Source of the DNA: Bog-473 sp963736525
GTDB lineage: Bacteria; Actinomycetota; Acidimicrobiia; Acidimicrobiales; RAAP-2
NCBI GenBank assembly: GCA_963736525.1
Contig: CAVTPF010000022.1
Location: forward strand, 1 to 64,000
Direction of reading: 5' to 3'
DNA length: 64,000 nucleotides
Made by a program: the position numbers and the translations under genes
Shown here: positions 23,643 through 33,153 of the stretch, piece by piece
Numbering within the stretch: position 1 is the stretch's first letter
How the letters are laid out: every line of letters begins with the position of its first letter
Notes under the pieces: generated by a model
The model's input: the letters and a program-made list of their open reading frames with translations, nothing else
What the model was told of the DNA's origin: nothing
Databases searched by the model: none

Positions 23643-24944
23643 ATGAAGCGCACCCGGTTCCGTCTTGTTCTGGCCGGAGTCCTCGGGCTTGCCGCCGTGC
23701 TGGTGCCCATCTCCGTGCCCTTCGCGGAGAACCTCTTCGGGGGCTCCGCCTCGGCGACGTCGACGCTCGCGTCCCCTGACGTCATCACCTACGCACAGAC
23801 CAGCTCCGGCACCTCCGTCACGTTCACCCCCGGTGGAGGCGGCGCCGCGACCACGCAGACGCTGACTCCGGTCGGTCTCTGCGGCACGCCGACCGTGACC
23901 CCCGCCGCCACCCCCATCCTCGGGATGAGCGGCCTGCTGTACCCGCCCGACAAGGACGTGCCCGGCCAGCCGGACGACAACGACTACAGCGGCACTCCGA
24001 AGACCGTCCCGCCGGGTTCCTTCAAGCAGCACACCGGCGTGTGCGGGTTCCCGCTCTACTCGCAGATCGAGAACCTCCCTCCCTTTGGCGAGGAGGGCCT
24101 CGACTTCACGGTTCTCGGGTCCAACTCGCTCATCGGGAACCAGCGGGTCTTCTCCGACGCCAAGATCAGCCTGCAGAACGAGGCCGAGTGGCCGTGGAAC
24201 GGCGCCGAGCCCGTGCAGCTCGTCGAGATGCTGGGTGGTGTGCAGGTCGGGACGGTGACGTGCACCCTCAGCGGTCCGGAGGGCACGACCGTGACCGTGG
24301 ACACGAACGGCAACTCCGTGTGCACGGGTGGCACCACGCCCATCAGGGGGTTCGACACGGTTGAGATCGAGCTGCCGAAGGACGACACCGCGGCGTCCGT
24401 CGTGGGGACCTCGACCTTCACGCTCGCTCCACAGGTGTGCGGTGGCGGTTCCGTCACGACGCCGTCCGGCAGCCCGGTCGCAGCAACCCTGGACATCGCG
24501 CCCGGTGCCGGCTGCGAGTCGTACACGAACTTCTCGTCGAACGGCAACACCCTCACCTACGACGAGTACTCCGGCGGCACCCCACAGCCCTTCACCGTGA
24601 CGATCAACTGGGCGCCCGTGCCGGAGTGCCAGCCCTACGGCGACGACAACCACCCCGACTCGACGAGCACGCCCATCCCGGCATCGCTGACGCTGCCCAC
24701 CTGCGCTCCCACGGAGTTCTCGTTCGACGGCACCACCTACTACGACCAGACGTACTGCGCCGGGGCGCAGGCACCGGGGGCGGGTGTCTTGCCCGAACAG
24801 AGCCTGTGCACCACGAACAAGTCCTACAACAACCTCACGCCCACGGGCAGTCCTTACGTGGTCCCGAACGGGTCGGGCGGGACCGAGGACGGGACGCAGA
24901 TCACCGAGACCTGGTCCGGCGATTCCGACTGGTACATGAGGTAA
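23643..24944 (+). CDS. Secreted hypothetical protein
   Basis: 433 residues from ATG 23643, preceded by AGGAGG at 23630-23635. A strong signal peptide (RLVLAGVLGLAAVLVPISVPFA) leads a Thr/Gly/Pro-rich, beta-type domain with about ten Cys, probably disulphide-bonded, and no membrane anchor or sorting signal. The N-terminal region has DVITYAQTSSGTSVTF and several CGTPT/VCGFPLY segments. No family is recognised. It is convergent with the cyclase gene, whose stop lies 7 bases away. The 208 bases before it show nothing beyond the ribosome site. Confidence 0.65.
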   Translation: MKRTRFRLVLAGVLGLAAVLVPISVPFAENLFGGSASATSTLASPDVITYAQTSSGTSVTFTPGGGGAATTQTLTPVGLCGTPTVTPAATPILGMSGLLYPPDKDVPGQPDDNDYSGTPKTVPPGSFKQHTGVCGFPLYSQIENLPPFGEEGLDFTVLGSNSLIGNQRVFSDAKISLQNEAEWPWNGAEPVQLVEMLGGVQVGTVTCTLSGPEGTTVTVDTNGNSVCTGGTTPIRGFDTVEIELPKDDTAASVVGTSTFTLAPQVCGGGSVTTPSGSPVAATLDIAPGAGCESYTNFSSNGNTLTYDEYSGGTPQPFTVTINWAPVPECQPYGDDNHPDSTSTPIPASLTLPTCAPTEFSFDGTTYYDQTYCAGAQAPGAGVLPEQSLCTTNKSYNNLTPTGSPYVVPNGSGGTEDGTQITETWSGDSDWYMR

Positions 24945-24951
24945 CGGAGGG

Positions 24952-27900
24952 TCAGAGCGCCGGCAGCATCGGCAATGTGACCACGCCGAGGTCGCGGGTC
25001 AGACGCTCGACCTGTTCGTGACGTGTCCGGTGACCTGAGCGCTCCATACCCGAGCGCTCCATGAGGACGAGGACGACCAGCTCCTCGTAGGTCGCGTCCA
25101 AACCCCGGGCGCGCTCGAGGAACCGGTCGAGCTCCGAGTCGTCGATGGTGCCGTCACCCGAAGCGAGGGCGAGCGTCAGCTCGATGCGGTCGATCAGGGC
25201 GCTCAGTGGGGTGTCCCCGACCTCGTGCTCGAGATCGCGGGCCCGACGGAGAGCCGGGCGCGCCTCGGCCAGGCGTCCAGCGAAGACGAGCACCTCGGCT
25301 AGGCGGGCGAGCGCCTCCAGTGACTCGTACTGGGATCCGATCTCTTCGAGGGTCGCCGTGGCGGTCCGTATGATCGTCAACCCACCGTTGACATCGCCGA
25401 GAAAGGCCCTGGTCCGGCCGAGCTGCGCCGCCACGGCCGCCGTCAGCCCCAGGTACCCGAAGGATTCCAGCGTGCGCCGGGCCGGGGCGAGGAGAGCCAC
25501 CGCCTCGTCGAGGCGACCCTGGTTCGTGCGGAGCTCACCGAGGTTGCCATGCGCCAGGGCGGCACCGGCGAGATCTCCCGCCTTGGCCGAGGCATCCGCG
25601 GAGAGGGAGACATAGTGGGCGGCCTTGTCCCATTGCGAGGCGAAGAAGGCGACCGTCGCGATGTTGGCCAGGGCAAAGGCGACCCCCACCTCGTCCCCGA
25701 GCTCTCGGTACAGCTCGAGGACCCGGTCCATGAAGTCCACCTCGTCGGCCCGTCCTGCCTTGACGAGGCCGATGTTCAGCGCGAGCAGCGCCCGCGCCAG
25801 GGCGCGCCGGTCGCCCACGCGCTCTGCCTCTCGCGCGGCGCGGCGCCCGCAGGCGATCGCTTCGGACGGCCTCCCTTGTCGTTGGCGGACGTCGGCTTCC
25901 GCGGCCAGCAGCAGCGCCCGCAGACCCGCCGTCTCGTCGCCGACGCCATGGAGACCTGCTCGGGCGGAGCGGAGCAGTCGGATCGCCGTCGATGGGCGAC
26001 CGAGGTACTCGCTCCGGAGATAGGCCCGGCGGTACGCGATCTGGCCGCTCTCCAACGGGTCGGAGCTGGCGGCCGCGCCGCCGCGCCGGTAGGCATCGTC
26101 AGCCCGGTCGTACTCGCCGAGGAGCTCGAGGGTGTGGCCCAGGTCGTTGTAGACGGCTGCGAGCTCGTGACTCGTCGCGGTCTCGAGCCGACGCGCCGCC
26201 GCGACGGCACGCTGCAGGTGGATCGCCACCTCGCCCAACGCATGCGCACGCTGCGCGACATCGGCCGCGGCCCGCGCATAACGCCACGTCCGCTCCCAGT
26301 CCTGGGCGGCGAGGAAGTGCATCGACAGCAGCGGGGCCACCTGGTCGGTCGCGGCGGCATCGCGCTCAATGGCTTCGCCCACGACGCGGTGCAGCGCGAG
26401 ACGCTGTCGGAACGGAAGGCTCTGGTAGGCGGCTTCTTGCAGCAAGGCGTGGCGGAAGCGGACGCGCTGGCCGTCTGCATCGGGGATCAGTTGGGTGCGG
26501 AGGTCTTCGAGCGCGTCGCCACCCGTGTCGATCGCCTCCGCGTCCAGCAGCTGGTCGAGCAGCGCGCGGTTGAACGATCGACCAAGAACGGAGGCGAGAC
26601 GCAGGACGCGCCGAGGAGTGACGGGCAGGGCGTCGATCTCCCGCATGGCCACCGCGTCCAACGTGTCGGGGAGTGACTCGACGTCGGTCGCGCGTACGAT
26701 GCGGAGCAGCTCCTCGAGGAAGAGGGGATTGCCGCCGGCCCGAGCCACGACGGCGTCGCACTCGTGCGGACGGAGTGGGGCGGTCTCGGTCGCCGTCTCG
26801 ACGAGCTCCTTCGCCACGTCGTCGGTCAACGGCTCCAGTGGCACCACCTGCGGGCTCGGTGGGGTAAACCCGCCCTCGGCGTGGGGACGCCGCACGACGC
26901 AGAGGAGCCAGTGGCGGCTGCCGGCCGCATGGGCCAAGCGGGTGCAGATCTCCGCGGTGGTCTCGTCGAACCAGTGTGCGTCCTCGGCGACAATGAGGAG
27001 GGAGCCCGGGCAGGCCGCATCGAGGGCGTTGACGACGGTTTCGGCCACCCGCTGGCCCAGGAACTCCTCGGCGATGGCCTGAGTCTCGGGCGTGGCTGGG
27101 ACGTCGGCCTCGACGACCGGGGCCAGCAGTGGTGCAAACGGCAGGAGGACCCCGTCCAGCCGGGCGATCGACTCGAGCAGCTGGCCGCCGGCCTGGTCGC
27201 GGTCGCGCGCATCGACGCCGAGGAGCTCCCGCAGCGGCTCGCGCAGGGGGCGGTAGGGGACTCCGGTGCGGTGCGGCTCTCCTTGCAGGAACAGCACGTG
27301 GTCCGGCGCCACTCCCGATAGGAATTCGGCCACCAGGCGTGACTTGCCGACACCGCGCTCCGCTTCGACAAGGACGGCCCGCCCTCCCTCGGTCACGGCC
27401 GCCGCGAGGGCTTCGCCCAGGGTGGCGAGCTCTTTGTCCCGACCCAGGAACGGGAGCGATCCGATCGACTGGGACCGCGACCCCAGGGCCGGGCCCACCC
27501 GGTAGGCCTGGACCGGTTCGGACTTTCCCTTGACCGAGAAGGGCTCGAGGGCGTCGATGGCGAACAGGGTGCCGGCCTGATCGAGGATCGTCGCGGTCGC
27601 GTAGACGTCCCCCGGGCGTGCCGCCGCCATGAGGCGGGCGGCCAGGTTGACGGTGTCCCCCATCACGGTGAAGGTGCGGCGGTACTCCGTCCCGATGTCG
27701 CCGGAGAAGACGTGGCCGCGATTGACGCCGACGCGCACCGGCAGCGCATGCGGCTCGTCGATCACCAGGCGGACCGCCCGCAGGATGCGCCCCTCGTCGT
27801 CCTCCTGGGTGCTCGGGACGCCCGCGGTCAGGATGAGCTTTCCGCCGTTGGCGTCGATATCGGAGGCCAAGAAGGTGACGGATTCGACCGCCGCGGCACG

Positions 27901-28749
27901 CTGAACCGAGCGCACGATGCCATGGAGGGCGGCCGCAGTCGCGTCGGGCCCGCGGGATGCGAGCAGGTCGTCGGTGCCGACGAACTTGACGAACGCCACG
28001 CTGGCGAGACGGTGCTCCGACTCGCCAGCGCGCTGCCCCAGCCGGGCCCTGAGCGCGGTGGGCACCGAGAGTGCGATGACCGACTCCGGCACCGGTCGCG
28101 TCGGCGTGGGTCCGGGACCACCCTCCACGACGTGGCGCCACCGCAGCAGGCGTCCCTCTCCCTTGGCCGCGCCCACCGCGCCCGGCGGCAGGCGGTCCGC
28201 GGTGTCGTGGCTGATCACGATCTCGCCCGCGTCGGCCGTCGCTTCCATCCGAGTCGTCTCCGACGCGGCGGGCCCGGCGACGATCAGCTCGCGATGGGAG
28301 TCGCCGACGCGGAAGAGGTGGAACACCCCGCTGTGGAGCCCCACGGACATCCGCAGGTTGACCCGCCCGACTGACGTGGGGAGCGTCCGCGCCTCCCGGA
28401 GGGCGGCGCGCATGGCGACCGCGCCCTCCGCGGCCAAGGTGGCGTGGTCTTCGTTCGTGAACGCCAGCAGGAGGGCGTCACCGCCGAACTTGAGGAGGGC
28501 GCCGCCCTTGGCGTACGCCACCTCCAGCATCCGCGAGAACACATGGTTGAGGACCTCGGTGAGCTCCTCGGCGCCGATGCGGCCGCGCCGGGCCAACCGT
28601 TCCGACAGGGCCGTGAACCCGGAGATGTCCACGAAGCAACACGTCGCTTCGATTTCGCGCCACGGCGCCTCGGACGCGTCGAGGTCCCACTCCGCGGCCA
28701 GGCGCGGGACGTAGGGAGCCAGCCCGAGCGCCGCGGTCGTGTTCCGCAC
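24952..28749 (-). CDS. Soluble-adenylyl-cyclase-like protein: two class III cyclase domains, P-loop ATPase, TPR repeats
   Basis: 1265 residues from GTG 28749. Domain 1 (about 30-200) holds the metal-binding acids (CFVDISGFTALSERL, KFGGDALLLAFT) but lacks the Asn/Arg pair. Domain 2 (about 235-430) has lost the first metal Asp (VAFVKFVGTDDLL) yet keeps GDTVNLAARLMAAARPGD with N-x3-R. Next is an AAA-type ATPase (Walker A EAERGVGKS at about 500; LLIVAEDAHWFDETT as Walker B), then about 600 residues of TPR-like helices (LGHTLELLGEYDRADDAYRR and others). This order is that of mammalian sAC/ADCY10 and related bacterial proteins, where the two cyclase halves build one active site. The likely role is cAMP synthesis under metabolic or bicarbonate control; partners are unknown. 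Confidence 0.8.
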   Translation of the reverse strand: MRNTTAALGLAPYVPRLAAEWDLDASEAPWREIEATCCFVDISGFTALSERLARRGRIGAEELTEVLNHVFSRMLEVAYAKGGALLKFGGDALLLAFTNEDHATLAAEGAVAMRAALREARTLPTSVGRVNLRMSVGLHSGVFHLFRVGDSHRELIVAGPAASETTRMEATADAGEIVISHDTADRLPPGAVGAAKGEGRLLRWRHVVEGGPGPTPTRPVPESVIALSVPTALRARLGQRAGESEHRLASVAFVKFVGTDDLLASRGPDATAAALHGIVRSVQRAAAVESVTFLASDIDANGGKLILTAGVPSTQEDDEGRILRAVRLVIDEPHALPVRVGVNRGHVFSGDIGTEYRRTFTVMGDTVNLAARLMAAARPGDVYATATILDQAGTLFAIDALEPFSVKGKSEPVQAYRVGPALGSRSQSIGSLPFLGRDKELATLGEALAAAVTEGGRAVLVEAERGVGKSRLVAEFLSGVAPDHVLFLQGEPHRTGVPYRPLREPLRELLGVDARDRDQAGGQLLESIARLDGVLLPFAPLLAPVVEADVPATPETQAIAEEFLGQRVAETVVNALDAACPGSLLIVAEDAHWFDETTAEICTRLAHAAGSRHWLLCVVRRPHAEGGFTPPSPQVVPLEPLTDDVAKELVETATETAPLRPHECDAVVARAGGNPLFLEELLRIVRATDVESLPDTLDAVAMREIDALPVTPRRVLRLASVLGRSFNRALLDQLLDAEAIDTGGDALEDLRTQLIPDADGQRVRFRHALLQEAAYQSLPFRQRLALHRVVGEAIERDAAATDQVAPLLSMHFLAAQDWERTWRYARAAADVAQRAHALGEVAIHLQRAVAAARRLETATSHELAAVYNDLGHTLELLGEYDRADDAYRRGGAAASSDPLESGQIAYRRAYLRSEYLGRPSTAIRLLRSARAGLHGVGDETAGLRALLLAAEADVRQRQGRPSEAIACGRRAAREAERVGDRRALARALLALNIGLVKAGRADEVDFMDRVLELYRELGDEVGVAFALANIATVAFFASQWDKAAHYVSLSADASAKAGDLAGAALAHGNLGELRTNQGRLDEAVALLAPARRTLESFGYLGLTAAVAAQLGRTRAFLGDVNGGLTIIRTATATLEEIGSQYESLEALARLAEVLVFAGRLAEARPALRRARDLEHEVGDTPLSALIDRIELTLALASGDGTIDDSELDRFLERARGLDATYEELVVLVLMERSGMERSGHRTRHEQVERLTRDLGVVTLPMLPAL

Positions 28750-28783
28750 GCAACCAGACTTGCATACGGTCGGGCGGGGCGGC

Positions 28784-29665
28784 CTACCGCACCAGCGCCG
28801 CCAGGCCGAGTCCGAGCGGCGCGAGGACCCAGCCCCAGCGGACCGCCGCCACCACGATCTCGGAGCGGTACCCGTAGAGCACGGCGAGCTGAATCGGCTG
28901 GAACGACGGCGCACTCAGGCCGCTGAGGACCGCGACCACCGTGAGCGACGTTGTCCCGGCGAAGGCCGCGACCAGCGCGACGAGGGCGTAATAGGCGATC
29001 CGTACGACGGTGAGCCAGGCCCAACGGCGGACGGCGTGCTGGGGCCGGGCCACCGACAGGTTGTGCGGGTGCACGATCGAGCCCGTGAACAGGGCCGCAC
29101 CCGAGAAGGCGAGGAGGGGACCGGCCAGGACCAGCACGTCGGCCGTCCAGGACGGCGCCGGGCCGGCGACGTGGAGCACCAACCCCACCAGCGACGCGAC
29201 GATGGGAGACTGGTCCACCCACGAGGTGGCGCGGCGCTGGCGGAGGGGCGCGTCCCGGCGCATGAGGTGGACGGCCACCGCGCCCCAGGCCGTGGTGATG
29301 ACGTTGGCCAGGACGGCGATCAGGGTGGCGCTCGATCCGCCGAAGGCCGCGGCGGCCGGCACGACCCAGAACCCACTGTTCGGGCTGACGGCCCAGGCCT
29401 CGAGTGCCACCTCCCCCGCGCTGCGCCGACCCCGGGCCCAGAACGTGACCCCGAGCATCAGCCACAGCCCGGCGGCCAGCGCGAGGGGGCCCAGCAGCTG
29501 GCTGACCGAGGTCAGCCGCCAGGCGGCCACCAGCGACAACGTCGCCGACGTGAGCAGGATCTGGACGCGCAGGACGAGGGGCCACACCCGCTGCGTCCGC
29601 GCCCCGCCCTGCGCGGCGCCCCAGCCGAGAAGCCCACCCGCGATGAAGCAGACCAGGCTGAGCAC
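28784..29665 (-). CDS. Polytopic membrane protein, AEC-type permease-like
   Basis: 293 residues from GTG 29665 (upstream codons to 29746 look non-coding). About ten hydrophobic segments alternate with short loops. The segment SPNSGFWVVPAAAAFGGSSA recalls the N-x-G-x-x-x-P-x-x-x-x-x-G element of auxin-efflux-carrier-family permeases, and the length is typical for them. Substrate unknown. It lies just upstream of the cyclase on the same strand (34-base gap) and divergent from the diiron oxygenase-like gene. Confidence 0.55.
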   Translation of the reverse strand: MLSLVCFIAGGLLGWGAAQGGARTQRVWPLVLRVQILLTSATLSLVAAWRLTSVSQLLGPLALAAGLWLMLGVTFWARGRRSAGEVALEAWAVSPNSGFWVVPAAAAFGGSSATLIAVLANVITTAWGAVAVHLMRRDAPLRQRRATSWVDQSPIVASLVGLVLHVAGPAPSWTADVLVLAGPLLAFSGAALFTGSIVHPHNLSVARPQHAVRRWAWLTVVRIAYYALVALVAAFAGTTSLTVVAVLSGLSAPSFQPIQLAVLYGYRSEIVVAAVRWGWVLAPLGLGLAALVR

Positions 29666-29738
29666 GCCCCGATTGTGGCCGCTGTACCAGCGTCCGCAGC
29701 CCAATTGACGCCGGGCCGGGAGGGGATAAGGTGCGCCG

Positions 29739-30407
29739 ATGCACACTCAACGGATTCACGAGGTGCTGGCGGAGGCGATTGTCGGGCGTCATTTGCTCAC
29801 GCACCCCTTCTACCGTCGCTGGGAAAACGGCACCCTCTCCGAGGGTGAGCTGGCGGCGTATGCAGAGCAGTACCGGCACATCGAACGCGCGCTCCCGGTG
29901 ACGCTGTCGGCCGTCGCGGCGGCGCTGCCAGAGGGACGGGCACGCGAGCTCGTGGAAGCGAACCTCGCCGACGAGCTCGGGTCCCCAGAACCGCACGCGG
30001 AGCTGTTCGAGTCCTTCGCGCGCGTGACCGGTGCCGCGCCCGACGCCCCGGCGACGCCGTCGACGGCGACGCTGCTCGCGCTCGTGCGAACCACTGCGGC
30101 GAACGACCCCGTGGCCGCGCTGGCCATGGTGGCCGCCTACGAGGTCCAGGCGGCCGACATCGCCGGCTCGAAGTCGGATGGTCTGCGCCGCCACTACGGG
30201 CTCGACGAGGCCGGCACCCGCTTCTGGGACGTGCACCGCACCCAGGAGGTGGACCACGCCGGGTGGTCGATGGAGGCCCTGGCCGAACTGGGTGCCGATC
30301 CCGACGTCGTGCTGGCTGCCGCGATCGTGTCGGCGGATTCGTGGTGGCTGTTCCTCAGCGAGCGCGAGGAGTTGGCTCCGGCCGGTGCGGGCGGGGCGCG
30401 CTGCTGA
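29739..30407 (+). CDS. Heme-oxygenase-like diiron oxidase/TenA-superfamily (CADD-like) protein
   Basis: 222 residues, all helical. The order of potential metal ligands matches heme-oxygenase-like diiron oxidases: EQYRHIERALP, NLADELGSPEPHAELFESF, AAYEVQAADIAGSK, and FWDVHRTQEVDHAGW, giving E...E-x-G...H, then E, then D/H-x3-H. Known relatives include CADD (p-aminobenzoate synthesis), UndA and SznF-type N-oxygenases. The reaction here is unknown; PqqC/TenA-like use without iron is the main alternative. It is convergent with murD. Confidence 0.65.
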   Translation: MHTQRIHEVLAEAIVGRHLLTHPFYRRWENGTLSEGELAAYAEQYRHIERALPVTLSAVAAALPEGRARELVEANLADELGSPEPHAELFESFARVTGAAPDAPATPSTATLLALVRTTAANDPVAALAMVAAYEVQAADIAGSKSDGLRRHYGLDEAGTRFWDVHRTQEVDHAGWSMEALAELGADPDVVLAAAIVSADSWWLFLSEREELAPAGAGGARC

Positions 30408-30430
30408 GGTCGCTCAGCTGCTGAGGATGC

Positions 30431-31759
30431 TCAGGTGAGGGTCCCGCAGCGCCCGGCGGCCTCCGCGAAGGCGGCGGATCGCTCCCGGTAGTCGCCGAAG
30501 CGCCCGAAGCTGGGCGCCGCTGGGGAGAGCAGCACGACACCCGCGGGCAGGGCCCAGGCGAACGCCGCCTCGACTGCCGCGTCCAGGCTGTCGGCGTCGA
30601 CGACCTCGACCCGGCCGTCGCCCGCGTCGCGTACTGCGGCGCCGATGCGCGAGCCGTTGTCGGGCATCGTGACCACCAGGGTCGGCGCGGTGCGAGCGGC
30701 GACCGTCCGGCCCAGCGGCGCGTAGTCGAGCCCGCGGTCGTGGCCGCCGACCAGCAGCGCCACCGGCCGGTCCGCGAAGGCCCGCAGCGCTGCCTGTGCC
30801 GGCAGGACGTTCGTGGAGAGGCTGTCGTCGACGAATTCGACGGCACCCACACGGCCGAGGGAGCGGCACCGGCTGGGCAGGCCGTCGAAACCTTGCGCCG
30901 CCTGCGCCATCCGCTCGTCGTCGGACGCCTCCGCGATCCCCAGGCCGATGAGCACGGCCCGGGCGATGGAGGCGTTGCGAGCGTTGTGCGGTCCGGGCAG
31001 GCCGAGCCCCGCCGACCAGGCGGTGTCCCGCTCGACGTCGGCCGCGATCACCCAGTGCAGGTGTGGCCCGAGCAGCGCGCGCTGCGCGCGGAGCCGGTCG
31101 TCGGAACCGTCGGCCAGGGCCAGCCTGACGCCCGGCTTGGTGCACAGTGAGAGCTTGTCGGCGTAGTAGCGCTCGATCGTCCCGTGCCAGTCGAGGTGAT
31201 CGGGGGCGAGCGAGGTCACCGCCACCACGTGGGGGGCCGTGGCCAGGTCGGGAACCTGGAAGCTCGATGTCTCGACGATCCAGTACTCGGGTCCGGCCCC
31301 GGGCGCGGGGTCCCAGGGCGGGTGGCCGATGTTCCCTCCGGCCCGGGCGCGGTGGCCCAGGCGGTTCAGGAGGTGCACCGCCAGCGCCGTGGTCGTGCTC
31401 TTGCCCTTGGTGCCGGTGATGCAGGTGACCCGCGCCGGATCGGCCTCCGCCATGAAGAGGCCGAGGCCGCCGCACACCGCGATGCCCTTCCCCTCGAGCT
31501 GCGCCACCTCGGGCCGGTAGCGGCTGATGCCCGGGCTCTTGACGACGACGTCGCAGCCCAGCAGCGCGTCGAGGCCGCCGGACGCGGTGGCCAGGACCTC
31601 CATGTCCTCGACAGCGGGCGTGCCCGGCGCGTCGTCCACCAGGACGGGCCGGCAGCCCATGGCCTGCAGCCTGCGGACGCTGGCCTGCCCCTCGACGCCC
31701 AGCCCCCAGACGCCGACCGACGCGTCAGCGAGCGCGGACCAGGAGATCGGCTGGTGCAT
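30431..31759 (-). CDS. murD2: UDP-N-acetylmuramoyl-L-alanine:glutamate ligase, probable MurD2 (L-Glu-adding)
   Basis: 442 residues, normal for MurD. The N-terminal domain begins with GVWGLGVEGQASV. The ATP-binding P-loop is ITGTKGKSTTTAL, followed by NIGHPPWD and the ETSSFQVPDL/SLAPDHLDWHG segments typical of Mur ligases. The C-terminal domain has FVDDSLSTNVLPAQAAL, where MurD usually has NDSKATN-type. It adds glutamate to UDP-MurNAc-L-Ala in the cytoplasm. The overlap by 35 bases with a murL gene indicates the MurD2 branch, in which L-Glu is added and then epimerised; that assignment rests on context. Confidence 0.82.
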   Translation of the reverse strand: MHQPISWSALADASVGVWGLGVEGQASVRRLQAMGCRPVLVDDAPGTPAVEDMEVLATASGGLDALLGCDVVVKSPGISRYRPEVAQLEGKGIAVCGGLGLFMAEADPARVTCITGTKGKSTTTALAVHLLNRLGHRARAGGNIGHPPWDPAPGAGPEYWIVETSSFQVPDLATAPHVVAVTSLAPDHLDWHGTIERYYADKLSLCTKPGVRLALADGSDDRLRAQRALLGPHLHWVIAADVERDTAWSAGLGLPGPHNARNASIARAVLIGLGIAEASDDERMAQAAQGFDGLPSRCRSLGRVGAVEFVDDSLSTNVLPAQAALRAFADRPVALLVGGHDRGLDYAPLGRTVAARTAPTLVVTMPDNGSRIGAAVRDAGDGRVEVVDADSLDAAVEAAFAWALPAGVVLLSPAAPSFGRFGDYRERSAAFAEAAGRCGTLT

Positions 31760-33086
31760 AGCGATCCGGGATGTGGTGGGCGCCGCGCGGCTCGAGGAGC
31801 ACCGCCGCGTCGGGGCCCGCGGCGGGGGTCGCGGCGGCCAGCTCGCGGCGTAGCGCGTGCAGCAGCGTCGTGGCGGTCCGGTCCGCCCGCTGTGACGCCA
31901 GCAGGAGGGCGACCCGGCACTCGTCGGTGTCGCCCACGCACTCGAAGGGCTTGACGCCGGGTCCGAGGCCGATCAGGGTCCGGAAGCGTTCCGTGTTGGC
32001 CGGGTTCTCCAGGGGCTCGTCGCCGCCGAACACGGCGGCCAGTTCGCTGCGGTCCATGAAGGGCGCCAGCACCAGGTCGACGAAGCAGCACTTGTCGCAG
32101 CGGCCGCACCAGTGGTCGAGGCGCCGCGCCGGGTCCTGGTGGAAGGCACGGTTGCAGCTGCGGAAGGCACGGTGGTAGCGGTCGAGACCCGCGAACTGCT
32201 GCGCCACCCACAGTTCGGAGCGGGGCCGGAGGTAGGAGAACACCGCCAGGCCCGGACCCACGGCGCCGTGGACCAGCTCGCCGAAGGCACGCTCGAACTC
32301 CTCGCCCTTGGACCACTGGTGGTTCACCGGCCGCCCGTCGGCGGCCACCAGCGTGGGTGCGGAAGCCGACCATTCATTGGAGAGCACCACCGCGTCGCGC
32401 CGGTCCAGGACGGCGGCGACGACGGCCGCCGCCGTGATCACGGCGGTGACGGGGACGTGCCCGTTGAGGAAGCCCAGCTCGTCCGAACGGCGGACCAGGG
32501 GGTCGATCGCACGCCCGATGTGCACCACCGGCAACCCGCTCACCGCGGCCGCGTCCTCAATGGCGTCGAAGCGGTCCGCGGGCGGGTGCACGACGCACAG
32601 CGCCGCGCCCGGGTTGTCGGCGGCGAGCCCTTCGACGGTCACGATGGAGTCGATACCGCCGCCGAAGGGGATGAGGGGCCGGCCCGGTTCGGGCTCGTAG
32701 CGGGCGGGGGCGGGGGTTGCGTCGGGACCCGACACGGTCACGTCGTGCAGATCGATGCCGTTGCGGTGGGCGAATTCGCCGAGCCCGCTGACGTAGTAGG
32801 TCTCCAGGAACGTCCGTTCCGCGGGCGTCGACGCGAGGTCGCCCAGGTCGATCCGGCGAGGCGCCGCCGTCTTGTAGTACGACACGCCGGCCAGCAGGTA
32901 GAGGATGCGCACGGCCGCCCGCACCGCGGGGTCGTCCCACGCCCCGGGGTCGTCCGACGACCCGGCCGAGGTGAACCAAAACCGCTCCGTGAAGCCGTGG
33001 GTGGCGGTGGAATAGCGGCAGGTGACCACCGAGGTGGCGGCGTCGATGGCGAACCCGTCGTAGCGGAACTGGTCGGGAGGGGGCAT
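31725..33086 (-). CDS. murL: UDP-N-acetyl-alpha-D-muramoyl-L-alanyl-L-glutamate epimerase
   Basis: 453 residues from ATG 33086. A central ATP-pyrophosphatase-like loop (LIPFGGGIDSIVTVEGL), a conserved VVLSNEWSASAPT segment and a Cys cluster (WCGRCDKCCFVDLVLAPF) match the MurL family described in Xanthomonas. MurL uses ATP to convert the terminal L-Glu of UDP-MurNAc-L-Ala-L-Glu to D-Glu, replacing glutamate racemase plus classical MurD. It overlaps the ligase gene on the same strand, so the two consecutive steps are translationally linked. Confidence 0.82.
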   Translation of the reverse strand: MPPPDQFRYDGFAIDAATSVVTCRYSTATHGFTERFWFTSAGSSDDPGAWDDPAVRAAVRILYLLAGVSYYKTAAPRRIDLGDLASTPAERTFLETYYVSGLGEFAHRNGIDLHDVTVSGPDATPAPARYEPEPGRPLIPFGGGIDSIVTVEGLAADNPGAALCVVHPPADRFDAIEDAAAVSGLPVVHIGRAIDPLVRRSDELGFLNGHVPVTAVITAAAVVAAVLDRRDAVVLSNEWSASAPTLVAADGRPVNHQWSKGEEFERAFGELVHGAVGPGLAVFSYLRPRSELWVAQQFAGLDRYHRAFRSCNRAFHQDPARRLDHWCGRCDKCCFVDLVLAPFMDRSELAAVFGGDEPLENPANTERFRTLIGLGPGVKPFECVGDTDECRVALLLASQRADRTATTLLHALRRELAAATPAAGPDAAVLLEPRGAHHIPDRYAPADLLVRAR

Positions 33087-33153
33087 CGCAGGTGGGAGGG
33101 TGGCCCGGCCGTCCGGGCAGGCCCATGCTACGGCGCCCGGCGCGCCCACGGCC

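Noticed and set aside
28284..30257. 657-codon minus-strand frame spanning the cyclase start, permease and diiron gene
   Set aside because: It is a shadow in the wrong frame for both minus-strand genes and antisense to the plus-strand one.
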